Counted from the stretch's first letter, positions 1 through 8,464 are shown. The stretch: 46,323 nt of DNA from an uncultured Faecalibacterium sp. (GCA_934533135.1 CAKTBG010000022.1:1-46323), one strand, 5' to 3'. Numbers and translations: made by a program. Notes: generated by a model not told the origin, from the letters alone.

Positions 1-70
1 ATTCGAACCACCGAAGCTGAAAAGCAGCAGATTTACAGTCTGTCCCCATTGGCCACTCGGGAACACGCCC
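1..70 (-). tRNA. tRNA-Tyr (GTA), 3' part beyond window
   Basis: Read on the minus strand, the acceptor 5' strand GGGCGTG is followed by TT, the D-arm CCCGAGTGGCC, an anticodon stem-loop with CTGTAAA (anticodon GTA), a long variable arm typical of class II tRNA-Tyr, and the T-loop GGTTCGAAT at the window edge. The T-stem 3' strand and acceptor 3' strand lie outside the window. A promoter is visible just upstream. Confidence 0.93.
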
Positions 71-106
71 AGATTCAGTTCACAGTCGTGAATCGACTGC
101 TTATAT

Positions 107-135
107 ATGTTACCATAGCATCCGGAATTTGTCAA
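107..135 (-). promoter_or_regulatory. Promoter of tRNA-Tyr
   Basis: The minus strand carries TTGACA (130-135), a 17-nt spacer and TAACAT (107-112). The -10 box ends about 37 nt before the tRNA 5' end. The -35 matches the sigma-A consensus exactly. Confidence 0.75.
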
Positions 136-266
136 CTCTTTTTTTTTCGCTTATTTTTATCGCAAGTCAAGAAATGAGCGCAACATCATAACAGCATCTC
201 TGCGATATGCAATTCAACGTTGTTGCTGTTGCATGAAAAAGTTGAATTGCTATAACGCTCGGCTCC

Positions 267-308
267 GCCAAAAGCAAAAGCCCCCGGAAACATCGTTCCG
301 AAGGCTTT
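267..308 (-). terminator. Rho-independent terminator after tRNA-Thr
   Basis: On the minus strand, AAAGCC-TTCGGAA pairs with TTCCGG-GGGCTTT around a short loop. It is followed by TTTTGCTTTTG. It lies directly downstream of the tRNA-Thr CCA end. Confidence 0.7.
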
Positions 309-313
309 CCGTA

Positions 314-388
314 TGGAGCTGGTGACAGGAGTTGAACCTGCAACCCACTGATTACAAATCAGTTGCGCTGCCATTGCGCCACACCAGC
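314..388 (-). tRNA. tRNA-Thr (TGT) with encoded CCA
   Basis: On the minus strand the acceptor stem GCTGGTG pairs with CACCAGC, the anticodon stem ACTGA/TCAGT encloses TTTGTAA (anticodon TGT), and the T-loop is GGTTCAACTCC. The discriminator is T and CCA is genomically encoded at 314-316. The tRNA body is 317-388. Confidence 0.95.
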
Positions 389-403
389 ACACATTACTAG
401 AAT

Positions 404-432
404 AGTATACCACTGGCGGGCGGGTTTGGCAA
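404..432 (-). promoter_or_regulatory. Promoter of tRNA-Thr
   Basis: The minus strand shows TTGCCA (427-432), 17 nt, then TATACT (404-409), ending 15 nt before the tRNA 5' end. It lies between the rsmA stop codon and the tRNA. Confidence 0.75.
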
Positions 433-442
433 GTATTGATTT

Positions 443-1297
443 TTACATTGCGATCGCCGTCTGGATCTTCGCGAAGTCTTCGAGGGTGAGAGCCTCGGGG
501 CGGATGCGGGCATCAAAGCCAGCGGCTTCGATGGCGGCGATGACCCGATCCTTCGGCAGGTTCAGGCCGCTGGCGATGGCATTGGCGGCCGTCTTGCGAC
601 GCTGGCCGAAGGCGGCGCGGATCAGGGCAAAGTAGCCGTCCTCATCCGCCACCTGTACGGCAGGGGTGGGGCGGATGTCCATCCGAACCACCGCACTGGT
701 GACTTTCGGAGCCGGGTAGAAGCTGCCCGGTGCCGCTGTGAACATCATTTTAGAGGTCGCATAGTAGCTTACCGCACAGCTGATGGCACTGGAAGCACGG
801 GTTCCGGGTGCCGCAGCCAGACGGTCGGCCGCCTCCTTCTGGACCATGACGGTCAGGCTTTCGATCGGCAGGCGGTCGCCCAGCAATTTCATGACGATGG
901 GGCTGGTGATGTAATAGGGCAGGTTGGCGCAGACGGCCACCGGCATCCCGGGGAACTCTTCTGCAATGAGGGCTTTCAAGTCCACCTTCAATACATCCTG
1001 TAAAACCAGTTTAAAATTATCCACATCGGCCATGGTTTCAGCCAGCAGCGGCGGCAGACGCTCGTCCACCTCGATGGAGACGACCTTCGCCGCACGTTTG
1101 GCCAGCTCCTTGGTCAGGACGCCGATGCCCGGCCCGATCTCGATCACGCCGTAGCGTTTGTCCACGCCGCTGGCGTCCACGATCTTGATCGGAAGCCCCG
1201 GATTGATGATGAAGTTCTGCCCGAATCCCTTGGAAAGGGCAAAGTCGTATTTTTCGCAGAGGCTGCGGATCACGGAGAGATCGGTCAACTCCGGCAT
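443..1297 (-). CDS. rsmA: 16S rRNA (adenine1518/1519-N6)-dimethyltransferase RsmA/KsgA
   Basis: This enzyme dimethylates two adjacent adenines in the 3' hairpin of 16S rRNA during small-subunit maturation, using S-adenosylmethionine. Near the N-terminus is GQNFIINPG. The SAM-binding motif EIGPGIGVLTKELA follows, then the acidic EVDERL, and ANLPYYITSPI is the family's NLPY catalytic motif. The protein is 284 residues, normal for the family. I chose the second ATG, because the AAAGGA sequence lies 8 nt before it and is too close to serve the ATG at 1306. It is the last gene of the ftsE-to-rsmA run, 15 nt after the protease gene, and is followed by tRNA-Thr. Confidence 0.95.
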   Translation of the reverse strand: MPELTDLSVIRSLCEKYDFALSKGFGQNFIINPGLPIKIVDASGVDKRYGVIEIGPGIGVLTKELAKRAAKVVSIEVDERLPPLLAETMADVDNFKLVLQDVLKVDLKALIAEEFPGMPVAVCANLPYYITSPIVMKLLGDRLPIESLTVMVQKEAADRLAAAPGTRASSAISCAVSYYATSKMMFTAAPGSFYPAPKVTSAVVRMDIRPTPAVQVADEDGYFALIRAAFGQRRKTAANAIASGLNLPKDRVIAAIEAAGFDARIRPEALTLEDFAKIQTAIAM

Positions 1298-1312
1298 AGA
1301 TTCCATCCTTTC

Positions 1313-2704
1313 TTAAGAAGCGGCAGACTCTGAAGCAGCTTCGCTCTCTGCAGCTGTGCTTTCGCTTTCTGCTTCGACCGGCTGTTCGGACGCCGCATCC
1401 CCCTCCACCGGCGTACTGTCCGCCGCGGTGCTGTCTGCGGCTTCGCTGGACGCGGCCTCGCTGTTGGCGGCTTCGTTTACGCCGCCAACGGTGGTGGTGC
1501 CGCTGAGCTGCTGCGCCGTGCTGACGGCGCGCAGGATCTGCGGGTCGGTGTCTACGGTGTAATCGTAGTAGGCATTCTGCTCATCGGCGGTCAGCGGGCG
1601 ATCCACATCCACCGACAGGCCGGTGCCGTCAAAGCAGGAGCCGTCGCCGCAGATGAGCTTGGCCACGGTGACCACGACCGCGCTGCCGTCGGACAGACGC
1701 TGCGGGCTGCTCTGGATGGTGCCCTTGCCCATCGTGGTGGTGCCCACCAAACGAGCCCCATTCAGGGTGCGCAGGCTGCTGGCAAACAGTTCCGCCGCAC
1801 TTGCAGTGTTTCCGTTGACGAGGCAGACAATGGGCAGCGTGGTCTGGGTGTCGTCGTCGCTGCTGCCCAGAAGGGTCTGGGTGCCGTTCTTGTCCTCGGC
1901 ATAGGCCAGCGTTCCCTCGGGGGCAAGCAGATCAATGCAGGTGATGGCGTCATCGAGGATGCCGCCGCCGTTGTCCCGCAGGTCGAACACAAGGCTCAGC
2001 GCGCCGCCGTTGGTCAGCGCACGGATGGCGTAATCCAGCTCGCTGGGGGTCGTGCCATCGAATTGGCGGATCTTGATGTAGCCCACATTGCCCTGCACCA
2101 TCTGATAATCCACGGTGGTGGCGGTGTAACCGGAGTGGGTCAGGTCCGCGGTGTGCTCGGCTGCTTCGCTGTCCAGCCAAGTGACGTTGACTGTGGTGCC
2201 GGCCTCGCCCCGCAGACGCGTCTGGACTGCGTCCACGCTGGACAGGCTCTTGACGTCGGTGCCGTCCACGGCCGTAATGTAATCGCCGACTTTGATGCCT
2301 GCTTCCAGTGCAGGCGAATCTTCGTAGACCTTGGTGACCTTGGCGTAGCCGGACTGGTTGATGCCCAGCTCCACGCCGATCCCCAGCAGGGTGCCGTTCT
2401 GGATGTTGACCAGCTCGGTATAACCATTGGCTGTATAATACCGGGCGTATTTATCGCCCGTGCCCAGCAGGTAGCCTGCGGTCAGGCGGTCGTAGAGCAT
2501 GGTCTCGTCGATGGTGTAATAATCGTTGCTGCGGACGTAGCGGTCTACCTCCGCGATCTTGTTGTACATACTTTCCTTTTCCTTCACGCTGGTCACGGTG
2601 CTGTCAAACAGACGCATCGCCAGCAGCATGGTGATGGAAAAGGTCACGGTAATCGCCAGAATGACGATGGTGACCATCATTCCGACCGAAATTTTACGGT
2701 TCAT
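1313..2704 (-). CDS. S41 family C-terminal processing peptidase (CtpA/CtpB type)
   Basis: This is a membrane-anchored PDZ serine protease acting outside the cytoplasm. A single N-terminal membrane segment (about residues 8-30) is followed by a PDZ domain (DSPALEAGIKVGDYITAVDG) and the S41 core. The core contains FDLRDNGGG, the nucleophile region NGNTASAAELF with the catalytic Ser, and TMGKGTIQS with the catalytic Lys. After the core, about 60 residues consist almost only of Ser, Ala, Glu, Thr and Asp, which looks like a disordered or wall-spanning tail. A GGGGAGG ribosome-binding site precedes the ATG. The gene lies between the small membrane protein gene and rsmA, in a run with ftsEX and an M23 hydrolase, so a role in cell-wall enzyme control is plausible but inferred. 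Confidence 0.9.
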   Translation of the reverse strand: MNRKISVGMMVTIVILAITVTFSITMLLAMRLFDSTVTSVKEKESMYNKIAEVDRYVRSNDYYTIDETMLYDRLTAGYLLGTGDKYARYYTANGYTELVNIQNGTLLGIGVELGINQSGYAKVTKVYEDSPALEAGIKVGDYITAVDGTDVKSLSSVDAVQTRLRGEAGTTVNVTWLDSEAAEHTADLTHSGYTATTVDYQMVQGNVGYIKIRQFDGTTPSELDYAIRALTNGGALSLVFDLRDNGGGILDDAITCIDLLAPEGTLAYAEDKNGTQTLLGSSDDDTQTTLPIVCLVNGNTASAAELFASSLRTLNGARLVGTTTMGKGTIQSSPQRLSDGSAVVVTVAKLICGDGSCFDGTGLSVDVDRPLTADEQNAYYDYTVDTDPQILRAVSTAQQLSGTTTVGGVNEAANSEAASSEAADSTAADSTPVEGDAASEQPVEAESESTAAESEAASESAAS

Positions 2705-2720
2705 TGCTTTGCTCCTCCCC

Positions 2721-2828
2721 TCAGACCAGCAGCATCATCGCTACGCTCCCGAGCAGGGAGAGCACGAACACACCCGCCAAGATCAGACAGCCGATTTGCA
2801 GAATGTGCTTGCGTTTTTTGTCGTTCAT
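2721..2828 (-). CDS. Small single-pass membrane protein, 35 residues
   Basis: This short ORF starts at an ATG 11 nt downstream of a perfect AAGGAGG. The protein begins MNDKKRKHILQIGC and continues as one hydrophobic segment (about residues 9-35, with GVFVLSLLGSVAMMLLV at the end), so a basic cytoplasmic start is followed by a single membrane helix. It fits exactly between the M23 hydrolase gene (37 nt upstream) and the protease gene (16 nt downstream), in the same direction. I do not recognise the family. Its position in a divisome/murein hydrolase operon suggests a small membrane partner of FtsEX or of the protease, which is inference only. Confidence 0.75.
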   Translation of the reverse strand: MNDKKRKHILQIGCLILAGVFVLSLLGSVAMMLLV

Positions 2829-2865
2829 ACGCCAGACGGCCTCCTTACAAAAACAACAGAAAGAC

Positions 2866-4215
2866 TTATCTCATGGGAATATAACCTCTTGGATTGACCG
2901 CATTGGCTTTCGAGCCGCCCTTCCAAACCTCGAGGTGGAGGTGGTTGCCGGTCGAATTGCCGGTGCTGCCGACATAGCCGATCAGGTCGCCCTGATTGAC
3001 ATACTTGCCCGCCGAGGTCGCCACGGAGCGCATATGGCCGTACAGGGTACTGTATGCGTTGCCATCCGACATCTTGCCATGGTAGATGATGACATAGTTG
3101 CCGTAGCCGCCGCTGGACCAGCCTGCCACCTGCACATAGCCGCTGGCGGCTGCATAGATGGGCGTGCCGCCCGGAGCGGCAAAGTCGGTGCCGGCGTGGA
3201 GCTTATTGACGCCCGTCACCGGGTTCTTGCGCCAGCCATACTCGCTGGAAATGCGGGTATAGCTCTTGAGCGGACAGATGAAGCCGCTGAAACTCAGCTG
3301 CGGCTTTGCCGCGGCCGCCGCTGCGATGAGCTTCTGGATCTCTTTCTTGACGGCCTCATAGTTCATCTCGTCCGATTCGATGGCGGCCTGCGCATCCTTC
3401 TGCGCCTGCTGTGCCTCGGCCGCACTGAGCTGTGCCTCCTTCACGCTGGAATTCAGCTCGCTCTGCTTGGACTGCATCTGGGTATTCTGGGCGTCCAGCT
3501 GGCTCTTCTTGGTCTTGAGCACCGTGCGCTCCGCTTCCAGCTGGGTCTTGTCGTTTTCCAGCGCGGCCTTATCGTTTTCCAGACCCTCTTTGGCGGTCTT
3601 CATGTTGTCGAGGATCTCCGTGTCTTTCAGGGAGATATCCTGCATGACCTCATTGAAGGTCAGCAGCTCATACAGGTCGTTGACCGATGCAAGCATGGCC
3701 ACGCTGCCGCCATCCCGCAGCTCCTGCATGGCAGCCATGTGCTGCTTGAAATCGCTCCACTGGTCTGCGATCTCCGCTTCCTTCTGAGCGATCTCTGCCG
3801 TTTTCTGGGTGATCTCGCTTTCCTTCTGGGCGATCTGCTGCTCTTTCACGCCGATGCTGTTCTGCACGTCGGCGATCTGCCCCTTCAACACGCTGATCTG
3901 GCTCTGGATGACCGAGACCTTTTCCTTCAGCTCGGATTCCAGAGCTTTCGCTGCCTTTTCCTTCTTCTTGGCGTCCGACAGCTCTTTCTTGTGCTGATTG
4001 ATGGACTGGGAGAGGCTGTTCAGCTTATTCTGCAGCGAGGACATACTGGTCGCGGCCGAGGCCGGGTAGACCGACAGGCTCAGAATCAGCATGACCGCCG
4101 CCAGAAACGCACTGGCGGTGCGGAGAGCCTTGGCGCGGCCGTTCTCCGGCTTCGCATGGGCGGCGGAGCGGCGCAGGTGCAGGCGGAAGCCTGCCGAATG
4201 TTTTGCTTGACTCAC
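2866..4215 (-). CDS. Secreted coiled-coil M23 murein hydrolase (EnvC/PcsB-like)
   Basis: This is a cell-wall endopeptidase or hydrolase activator of the type controlled by FtsEX. The N-terminus is basic, followed by a signal peptide (LRTASAFLAAVMLILSLSV, cleavage near PASAA). Residues about 55-290 form a long coiled coil rich in Gln, Lys and Glu heptads. The C-terminal LytM/M23 domain shows HAGTDFAAPGG and GNHLHLEVW with the zinc-ligand His residues retained, so it is probably catalytically active. The start is GTG, placed 6 nt after AAAGGAG, 16 nt downstream of ftsX. Direct adjacency to ftsEX supports a role in septal peptidoglycan splitting. Confidence 0.9.
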   Translation of the reverse strand: MSQAKHSAGFRLHLRRSAAHAKPENGRAKALRTASAFLAAVMLILSLSVYPASAATSMSSLQNKLNSLSQSINQHKKELSDAKKKEKAAKALESELKEKVSVIQSQISVLKGQIADVQNSIGVKEQQIAQKESEITQKTAEIAQKEAEIADQWSDFKQHMAAMQELRDGGSVAMLASVNDLYELLTFNEVMQDISLKDTEILDNMKTAKEGLENDKAALENDKTQLEAERTVLKTKKSQLDAQNTQMQSKQSELNSSVKEAQLSAAEAQQAQKDAQAAIESDEMNYEAVKKEIQKLIAAAAAAKPQLSFSGFICPLKSYTRISSEYGWRKNPVTGVNKLHAGTDFAAPGGTPIYAAASGYVQVAGWSSGGYGNYVIIYHGKMSDGNAYSTLYGHMRSVATSAGKYVNQGDLIGYVGSTGNSTGNHLHLEVWKGGSKANAVNPRGYIPMR

Positions 4216-4231
4216 AGGCGGCTCCTTTCGC

Positions 4232-5140
4232 TCAGACGTTCAGATGCTTGCGGATGGAGAACATACTGCCCAGCGCACCGGCCAGCGCACCGGCCAGCAG
4301 GCTGTAGGTCAGGATGGTGGGCCAGACATTGGCCACCGGCACCAGCGCGGTGCCCATCAGCATCTGCCACAGACCGCCCAGCGTGCTGGACGCCTCGACG
4401 ATGTAGCTGTATCCGCCGATGCCGGCGGCGGCCGTGATGCCGCCCGAGATCAGACCCATGACCAGACCCTCAATAAAGAAGGGCAGCGTCACCAGTGCGT
4501 TGGTCGCGCCGACGTACTTCATGATCTCGATCTCTCTGCGCCGGGCAAAGACGCTCAGCCGGATGGTGCTGCCCACCGTGATGATGCTGACCGCCATCAG
4601 GACAAGGACGACCCAACGCCCGATCCGCGTAACTGCCCGCTGGATCTGGACGAAGGTCTCGGTCATCTCGATGGGGGCTGTGACACTGTACACGCCCTCG
4701 ATCTTGGCGATCCGGTCGCTCATGGCCTTCATCTGGCTCAGATCGGCCAGCGAGACCCGGTAATTGGCTTTGAAGGGGTTGTCGTTTTCAAATTCGTCCA
4801 GCAGGATGGCGTAATCGGCCATATAGCCCCGATACTGGTTCAGCACATCCTCTTTGGACATATACTGCAGCCGGCTGATGCCGGGCAGGGCCTGGATCGC
4901 CGCACCCACCGATTCTATGGCAGCGTCGTCGGCATCCGGCTGGAGGTAGACCACCATCTCATTCTGCTGGCCGAGGTAGTTCACCATGCTGTCCACATTG
5001 ACCTCCACCAGCTGTGCAAAGGTGTTCAAGGTCATGCAGACGCTCAGGGATGCGATGCAGGCGATGGTCATCGCCCAGTGCTTGCCGAGGTTGCGGATGC
5101 CGCGCACCGTCAAAAACCCAAAGGTCGAAGGCTTCATCAT
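4232..5140 (-). CDS. ftsX: Cell division protein FtsX (permease-like)
   Basis: This is the membrane subunit of the FtsEX complex, which passes ATP-driven signals to extracellular murein hydrolases. The 302-residue protein has an N-terminal cytoplasmic arm (RGIRNLGKHW), membrane segment 1 (about residues 21-45), an extracellular domain containing VVYLQPDADD and YMSKEDVLNQY, and three C-terminal membrane segments with the family signature RREIEIMKYVGATNALV. Its ATG overlaps the ftsE stop as ATGA, so the two are translationally coupled. Confidence 0.95.
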   Translation of the reverse strand: MMKPSTFGFLTVRGIRNLGKHWAMTIACIASLSVCMTLNTFAQLVEVNVDSMVNYLGQQNEMVVYLQPDADDAAIESVGAAIQALPGISRLQYMSKEDVLNQYRGYMADYAILLDEFENDNPFKANYRVSLADLSQMKAMSDRIAKIEGVYSVTAPIEMTETFVQIQRAVTRIGRWVVLVLMAVSIITVGSTIRLSVFARRREIEIMKYVGATNALVTLPFFIEGLVMGLISGGITAAAGIGGYSYIVEASSTLGGLWQMLMGTALVPVANVWPTILTYSLLAGALAGALGSMFSIRKHLNV

Positions 5141-5865
5141 ACCAGCACCACCTCCCCGGTCGGTTCGAGATGCTCTGCACGCCCCGCATACGCGGGGTCG
5201 GCCGGAACATCCGAAATGATGCGTCCTTCCTTCAGGGTGACGACCCGCTGGTGGAAGCGGTGGACCAGCTCGTGCTCGTGGGTGACCACCAGCACGGTGA
5301 TGCCCATCTCGCTGACCCGCTCCAGCAGCCCCATCATCTCGAGGCTCAGCTCAGGGTCAATGTTGCCGGTGGGCTCGTCGGCGATGACCAGCTTGGGGGC
5401 ATGGGCCAGCGCACGCGCCACTGCCACACGCTGCTGCTCGCCGCCCGAGAGAAACTCCGGATAGCACTTGGCCTTATCTTCCAGATGGACCAGCTCGAGC
5501 ATATAGTTGACACGCTCTTTGATCTGCTTGTGCCCGATGTTGGTGACGTGCATGGCAAAGGCGATGTTTTCGTAGACGGTCATGCTGGGGATCAGGCGGA
5601 AATCCTGAAAAATGATCCCCATCTGCCGCCGCAGGTAGGGCACCTGATGGCGGCGCAGGCGGGCAATGTTTTTGCCGTTTACCAGCACGGTGCCCTCCGT
5701 CGGGATCTCCTCGCGCAGGATCAGTTTGAGCAGGGTGGATTTGCCTGCACCCGAATGTCCCAGCAGAAAAACGAACTCGCCGTCATCAACGTGGAAATTG
5801 ATGTCGTCCAGTGCGCGTCTGCCGCCTTTTTTGTATTCCTTGGAGACGTGTTCAAAGTCTATCAT
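5137..5865 (-). CDS. ftsE: Cell division ATP-binding protein FtsE
   Basis: This is the cytoplasmic ATPase of FtsEX. The 242-residue ABC protein has Walker A GHSGAGKST, Q-loop FQDFRLIP, signature LSGGEQQRVAVARAL, Walker B LVIADEPTGNID and the H-loop THEHELV. The FtsE-typical start MIDFEHVSKEY is present. AGGAG lies 12 nt before the ATG. It is the first gene of a six-gene run ending at rsmA. Its promoter was not identified; the upstream stretch is occupied by repeats. Confidence 0.95.
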   Translation of the reverse strand: MIDFEHVSKEYKKGGRRALDDINFHVDDGEFVFLLGHSGAGKSTLLKLILREEIPTEGTVLVNGKNIARLRRHQVPYLRRQMGIIFQDFRLIPSMTVYENIAFAMHVTNIGHKQIKERVNYMLELVHLEDKAKCYPEFLSGGEQQRVAVARALAHAPKLVIADEPTGNIDPELSLEMMGLLERVSEMGITVLVVTHEHELVHRFHQRVVTLKEGRIISDVPADPAYAGRAEHLEPTGEVVLV

Positions 5866-5898
5866 GAGATCGTATTACTCCTGACATAGAGATTTGGT

Positions 5899-6080
5899 CA
5901 ACCTCTCCGTCAATGCTCCGCATTGCCACCTCTCCTAATAGGAGAGGCCTTGGCAGTCGATAAAAGCTTTCTCTATTTGCCAAAGGCTCACCTACTAGGA
6001 AAGACTCCCCCGATCGGGGGAGGTGGCACATTCGTGCCAGAAGGGGAACAGCTGGCGGGCGCAAGCCCGACTGAGAGGTT
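5899..6080. repeat. Interspersed repeat, paired inverted units
   Basis: One unit opens with CAACCTCTCCGTCAATGC and ends with GGAGAGGCCTTGGCAG. A second, in reverse orientation, ends with CTGAGAGGTT. The second unit carries an internal insert with its own hairpin (CCCCCGATCGGGGG) and AGGAAAGACT. Same family as the copies listed through the rest of the window. Confidence 0.85.
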
Positions 6081-6084
6081 TAAG

Positions 6085-6126
6085 CCAAAAAGAACCGGCC
6101 AGCATCGGTTGCGAGCGGCCGGTTCT
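6085..6126 (-). terminator. Terminator of the CdaR-type regulator gene
   Basis: On the minus strand the 10-bp perfect stem AGAACCGGCC/GGCCGGTTCT encloses a 16-nt loop and is followed by TTTTTGG. It lies 31 nt after the stop codon at 6157. Confidence 0.88.
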
Positions 6127-6156
6127 GCGCCGACGGCCAAATGCCGACAGCGGAAA

Positions 6157-7242
6157 TCAATATTTGGCCGGGTTGTTGGACAGGTACTTCTTGACCATCA
6201 ACGCCACCTTGAAAACGATGGCGTCATCGAACTCACGCAGATCCAGACCGGTCAGCTTTTTGATCTTTTCCAGACGGTACACCAGCGTATTGCGGTGGAC
6301 GAACAGGCCGCGGCTGGTCTCAGAGACGTTCAGGTTGTTCTCAAAGAACCGCTGGATGGTAAACAGCGTCTCCTGATCGAGGCTCTCGATGCTGCCCTGC
6401 TTGAAGACCTCCCGCAGGAACATCTCGCAGACGGTGGTGGGCAGCTGATAGATCAGACGGGCAATGCCGAGGTTGTCGTAACGGATGATCTGCTTTTCGG
6501 TGTCAAACACCTTGCTGACCTCCATGGCGATCTGGGCTTCCTTGAAGCTGGTGGCCAGATCCTTGACGTTGGCGATCGGGGTGCCGATGCCGACCACGGC
6601 CTTGATGTAGTGCTCGCCGGACAGGGTGTCCACAATGCTGGCGGCCAGCTTCTCCATATCGGAGCGGTCGATGCCCTTGCGGATTTCCTTGACCAGAACG
6701 GTGTCGGTCTCGCTGATGTTGAACACAAAGTCCTTCTGCTTATCGGGGAACAGGCTGCTGACCACATCGTAAGCCGAGATGTCGCCGCCGGAGGTCACCC
6801 GCACGATGAACACCACGCGGGAAACATCGGTGGCAAAGTGCAACTCCCGTGCCTTGGCGTAAATGTCGCCGGGCAGGATGTTGTCCAGCACCACATTCTT
6901 GATAAAGTTGGACTTGTCGAATTTTTCGTCGTGATACTGCTTGATGCTCTGCAGGCTGATGGAGAGCACCGCCGCAAACTGGCCAGCCGTTTCGTCCGCG
7001 CCCTCTACAAACACCGCATAATCGTTATGCTTCGCGCTGGAAAACTGCTGGTAGGTGTAACCGTCCCGCACAAAACGATCCCCCGCCGTCAGCCGCTCTG
7101 CCATAAAGCCTTCGCGCACTTCGCCGATCAGGTTCAGCTCCGAGCAGGAGATGACGGCACCGGTCTCATCCACCACACCGACCACACGATCGATCGCGTC
7201 CTTCATCTGGTAGATCACGCTTTGAAATACTCTATTGGCCAT
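6157..7242 (-). CDS. CdaR/PucR-family transcriptional regulator
   Basis: This 361-residue regulator has a variable N-terminal sensing part (VVGVVDETGAV near the start), a middle region of the kind seen between sensor and DNA-binding parts in CdaR proteins, and the C-terminal PucR-type helix-turn-helix: RGLFVHRNTLVYRLEKIKKL followed by LDLREFDDAIVFKVAL. The family commonly senses small organic acids or metabolites, but no ligand can be inferred here. It is a single-gene unit: a good promoter lies upstream and a strong terminator downstream. AAAAGGGG precedes the ATG. Confidence 0.85.
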   Translation of the reverse strand: MANRVFQSVIYQMKDAIDRVVGVVDETGAVISCSELNLIGEVREGFMAERLTAGDRFVRDGYTYQQFSSAKHNDYAVFVEGADETAGQFAAVLSISLQSIKQYHDEKFDKSNFIKNVVLDNILPGDIYAKARELHFATDVSRVVFIVRVTSGGDISAYDVVSSLFPDKQKDFVFNISETDTVLVKEIRKGIDRSDMEKLAASIVDTLSGEHYIKAVVGIGTPIANVKDLATSFKEAQIAMEVSKVFDTEKQIIRYDNLGIARLIYQLPTTVCEMFLREVFKQGSIESLDQETLFTIQRFFENNLNVSETSRGLFVHRNTLVYRLEKIKKLTGLDLREFDDAIVFKVALMVKKYLSNNPAKY

Positions 7243-7325
7243 AAATGGTACCCCTTTTCCTCTTTTGTGAAACCCGCGGTGGCGTGGATTGTGATTTTCT
7301 ACAATTTCGCCGCATTACATTTTAT

Positions 7326-7354
7326 ATTTTACACAAAAGAATTTACTTTTGCAA
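7326..7354 (-). promoter_or_regulatory. Promoter of the CdaR-type gene
   Basis: On the minus strand TTGCAA (7349-7354), 17 nt, then TAAAAT (7326-7331), inside a very AT-rich stretch and about 84 nt ahead of the ATG. The rest of the 263-nt gap (7243-7505) holds no gene that I can see. Confidence 0.65.
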
Positions 7355-7505
7355 CATATTTCAACAAAAAAAATTCTATTTTCTTGTCTAATTTATCTGC
7401 CAGCTCCATTTTGGGCCTAAAAAGTGCCTTTTTGCGTGGTTCTTGCCTTTATTTTAGCGGCTAAATGTGATGCTTTTTTGAAATCCGGGTGAAAAGCCGA
7501 CCCGC

Positions 7506-8207
7506 TCAGGTGGTAATTTTTGCTACTTCTTCGTCCGAAAGCTCTCTCCACTGCCCCGGTTCCAGCGTTTTGTCCAAGGCCAGCCCCCCGATGGCATCCC
7601 GGTGCAGCGCGTTGACGCCCGCGCCATACACACCAAACATCCGCTTGATCTGGTGGTAGACGCCCTGTTTGAGCGTTACCCGGACGGTCAGCCCATCCTC
7701 TGTGAGAGCTTCCACCTCCGCTGCGGACAGCTCGGTGCCGTCCGCGAGGGTCACGCCCTGCGCAAAGCCCGCCTTCATCTCCGCCGTCAGCGGGGTGTCG
7801 AGGACCACGGTGTAAGTCTTGGAAACGTGGCGTTTCGGCGCAAGGATGTCGTGGGCGAAGCCGCCGTCATCGGTCAGCAGCACAAAGCCGGTGCTGGTCT
7901 TGTCCAGCCGCCCCGCCGGGAACAGCTCCCGCCGCGGATATGCATCGCCCACCAGATCCACCACCGTCGTATCCCGCTTGTCGGTGCTGGCACTCACCAC
8001 GCCCGCGGGCTTGTTGAGCATGAGGTAGACGAACTTCTGGTATTGCAGGGCTTTGCCGTCCACGGCCACCGCATCGCCTGCTTTCAGCTGGGTGTCGCCT
8101 TTTTTGCAGACCGCCCCATTGACGGTCACTCTGCCCTTCTGCAGCAGCGTTTTCGCTTCGCTCCGGGTGCATTGCGCGGTCTCGGCCAGATATTTGTCTA
8201 AACGCAT
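7506..8207 (-). CDS. RsuA-family 16S rRNA pseudouridine synthase
   Basis: This enzyme isomerises a uridine in rRNA, probably U516 of 16S rRNA. The N-terminal S4 RNA-binding domain is MRLDKYLAETAQCTRSEAKT through VTVNGAVCKKGD. The catalytic domain carries PAGRLDKTSTGFVLLTDDG, where the Asp of GRLD is the catalytic residue, then HVSKTYTVVLD and QGVYHQIKRMFGVYG. At 233 residues it has the RsuA length. AAAGGAG lies 5 nt before the ATG. It appears monocistronic. Confidence 0.93.
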   Translation of the reverse strand: MRLDKYLAETAQCTRSEAKTLLQKGRVTVNGAVCKKGDTQLKAGDAVAVDGKALQYQKFVYLMLNKPAGVVSASTDKRDTTVVDLVGDAYPRRELFPAGRLDKTSTGFVLLTDDGGFAHDILAPKRHVSKTYTVVLDTPLTAEMKAGFAQGVTLADGTELSAAEVEALTEDGLTVRVTLKQGVYHQIKRMFGVYGAGVNALHRDAIGGLALDKTLEPGQWRELSDEEVAKITT

Positions 8208-8229
8208 AATCGCTCCTTTGGCGTCCTTG

Positions 8230-8333
8230 CCCTCTCAGTCATCGCTCCGCGATGCCAGAATCCTCCCTCTGTCGCTTGCGCGACATCTCCCTCCGGCCGG
8301 AGGGAGTCTTTCCTCAAAGGGAGAGCCACTGGC
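8230..8333. repeat. Interspersed repeat with internal hairpin insert
   Basis: Opens CCCTCTCAGTC, contains CCTCCGGCCGGAGGGAGTC and TCCTCAAAGGGAGAGCC, ends ACTGGC. A near copy is at 25195-25298. Lies in the 367-nt gap upstream of the RsuA-type gene, which holds only repeats. Confidence 0.85.
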
Positions 8334-8446
8334 GTATCGGCACGCTTTCTGCAAACTGAATAGGGTTTCGATATAAGATAAAGCAAGACAGCCCTGCTGA
8401 CCAGATCCACAACTGCGAAACAAGATGCAATATCTTAGCTGCCGTA

Positions 8447-8464
8447 AATCCAGACCGCAAGGCC
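8447..8464 (-). repeat. Second short repeat, GGCCTTGCGGTCTGGATT
   Basis: The minus strand here is identical over 18 nt to the plus strand at 25335-25352, and a diverged copy (GCCCTGCGGACTGGAT) is at 41416-41431. All three lie close to members of the main repeat family, in gaps between transcription units. Confidence 0.6.

Noticed and set aside
7395..7440. Hairpin AAAAAG/CTTTTT after the RsuA-type gene as a terminator
   Set aside because: The stem is only A/T with one G-C pair and sits well after the stop codon; too weak to call.
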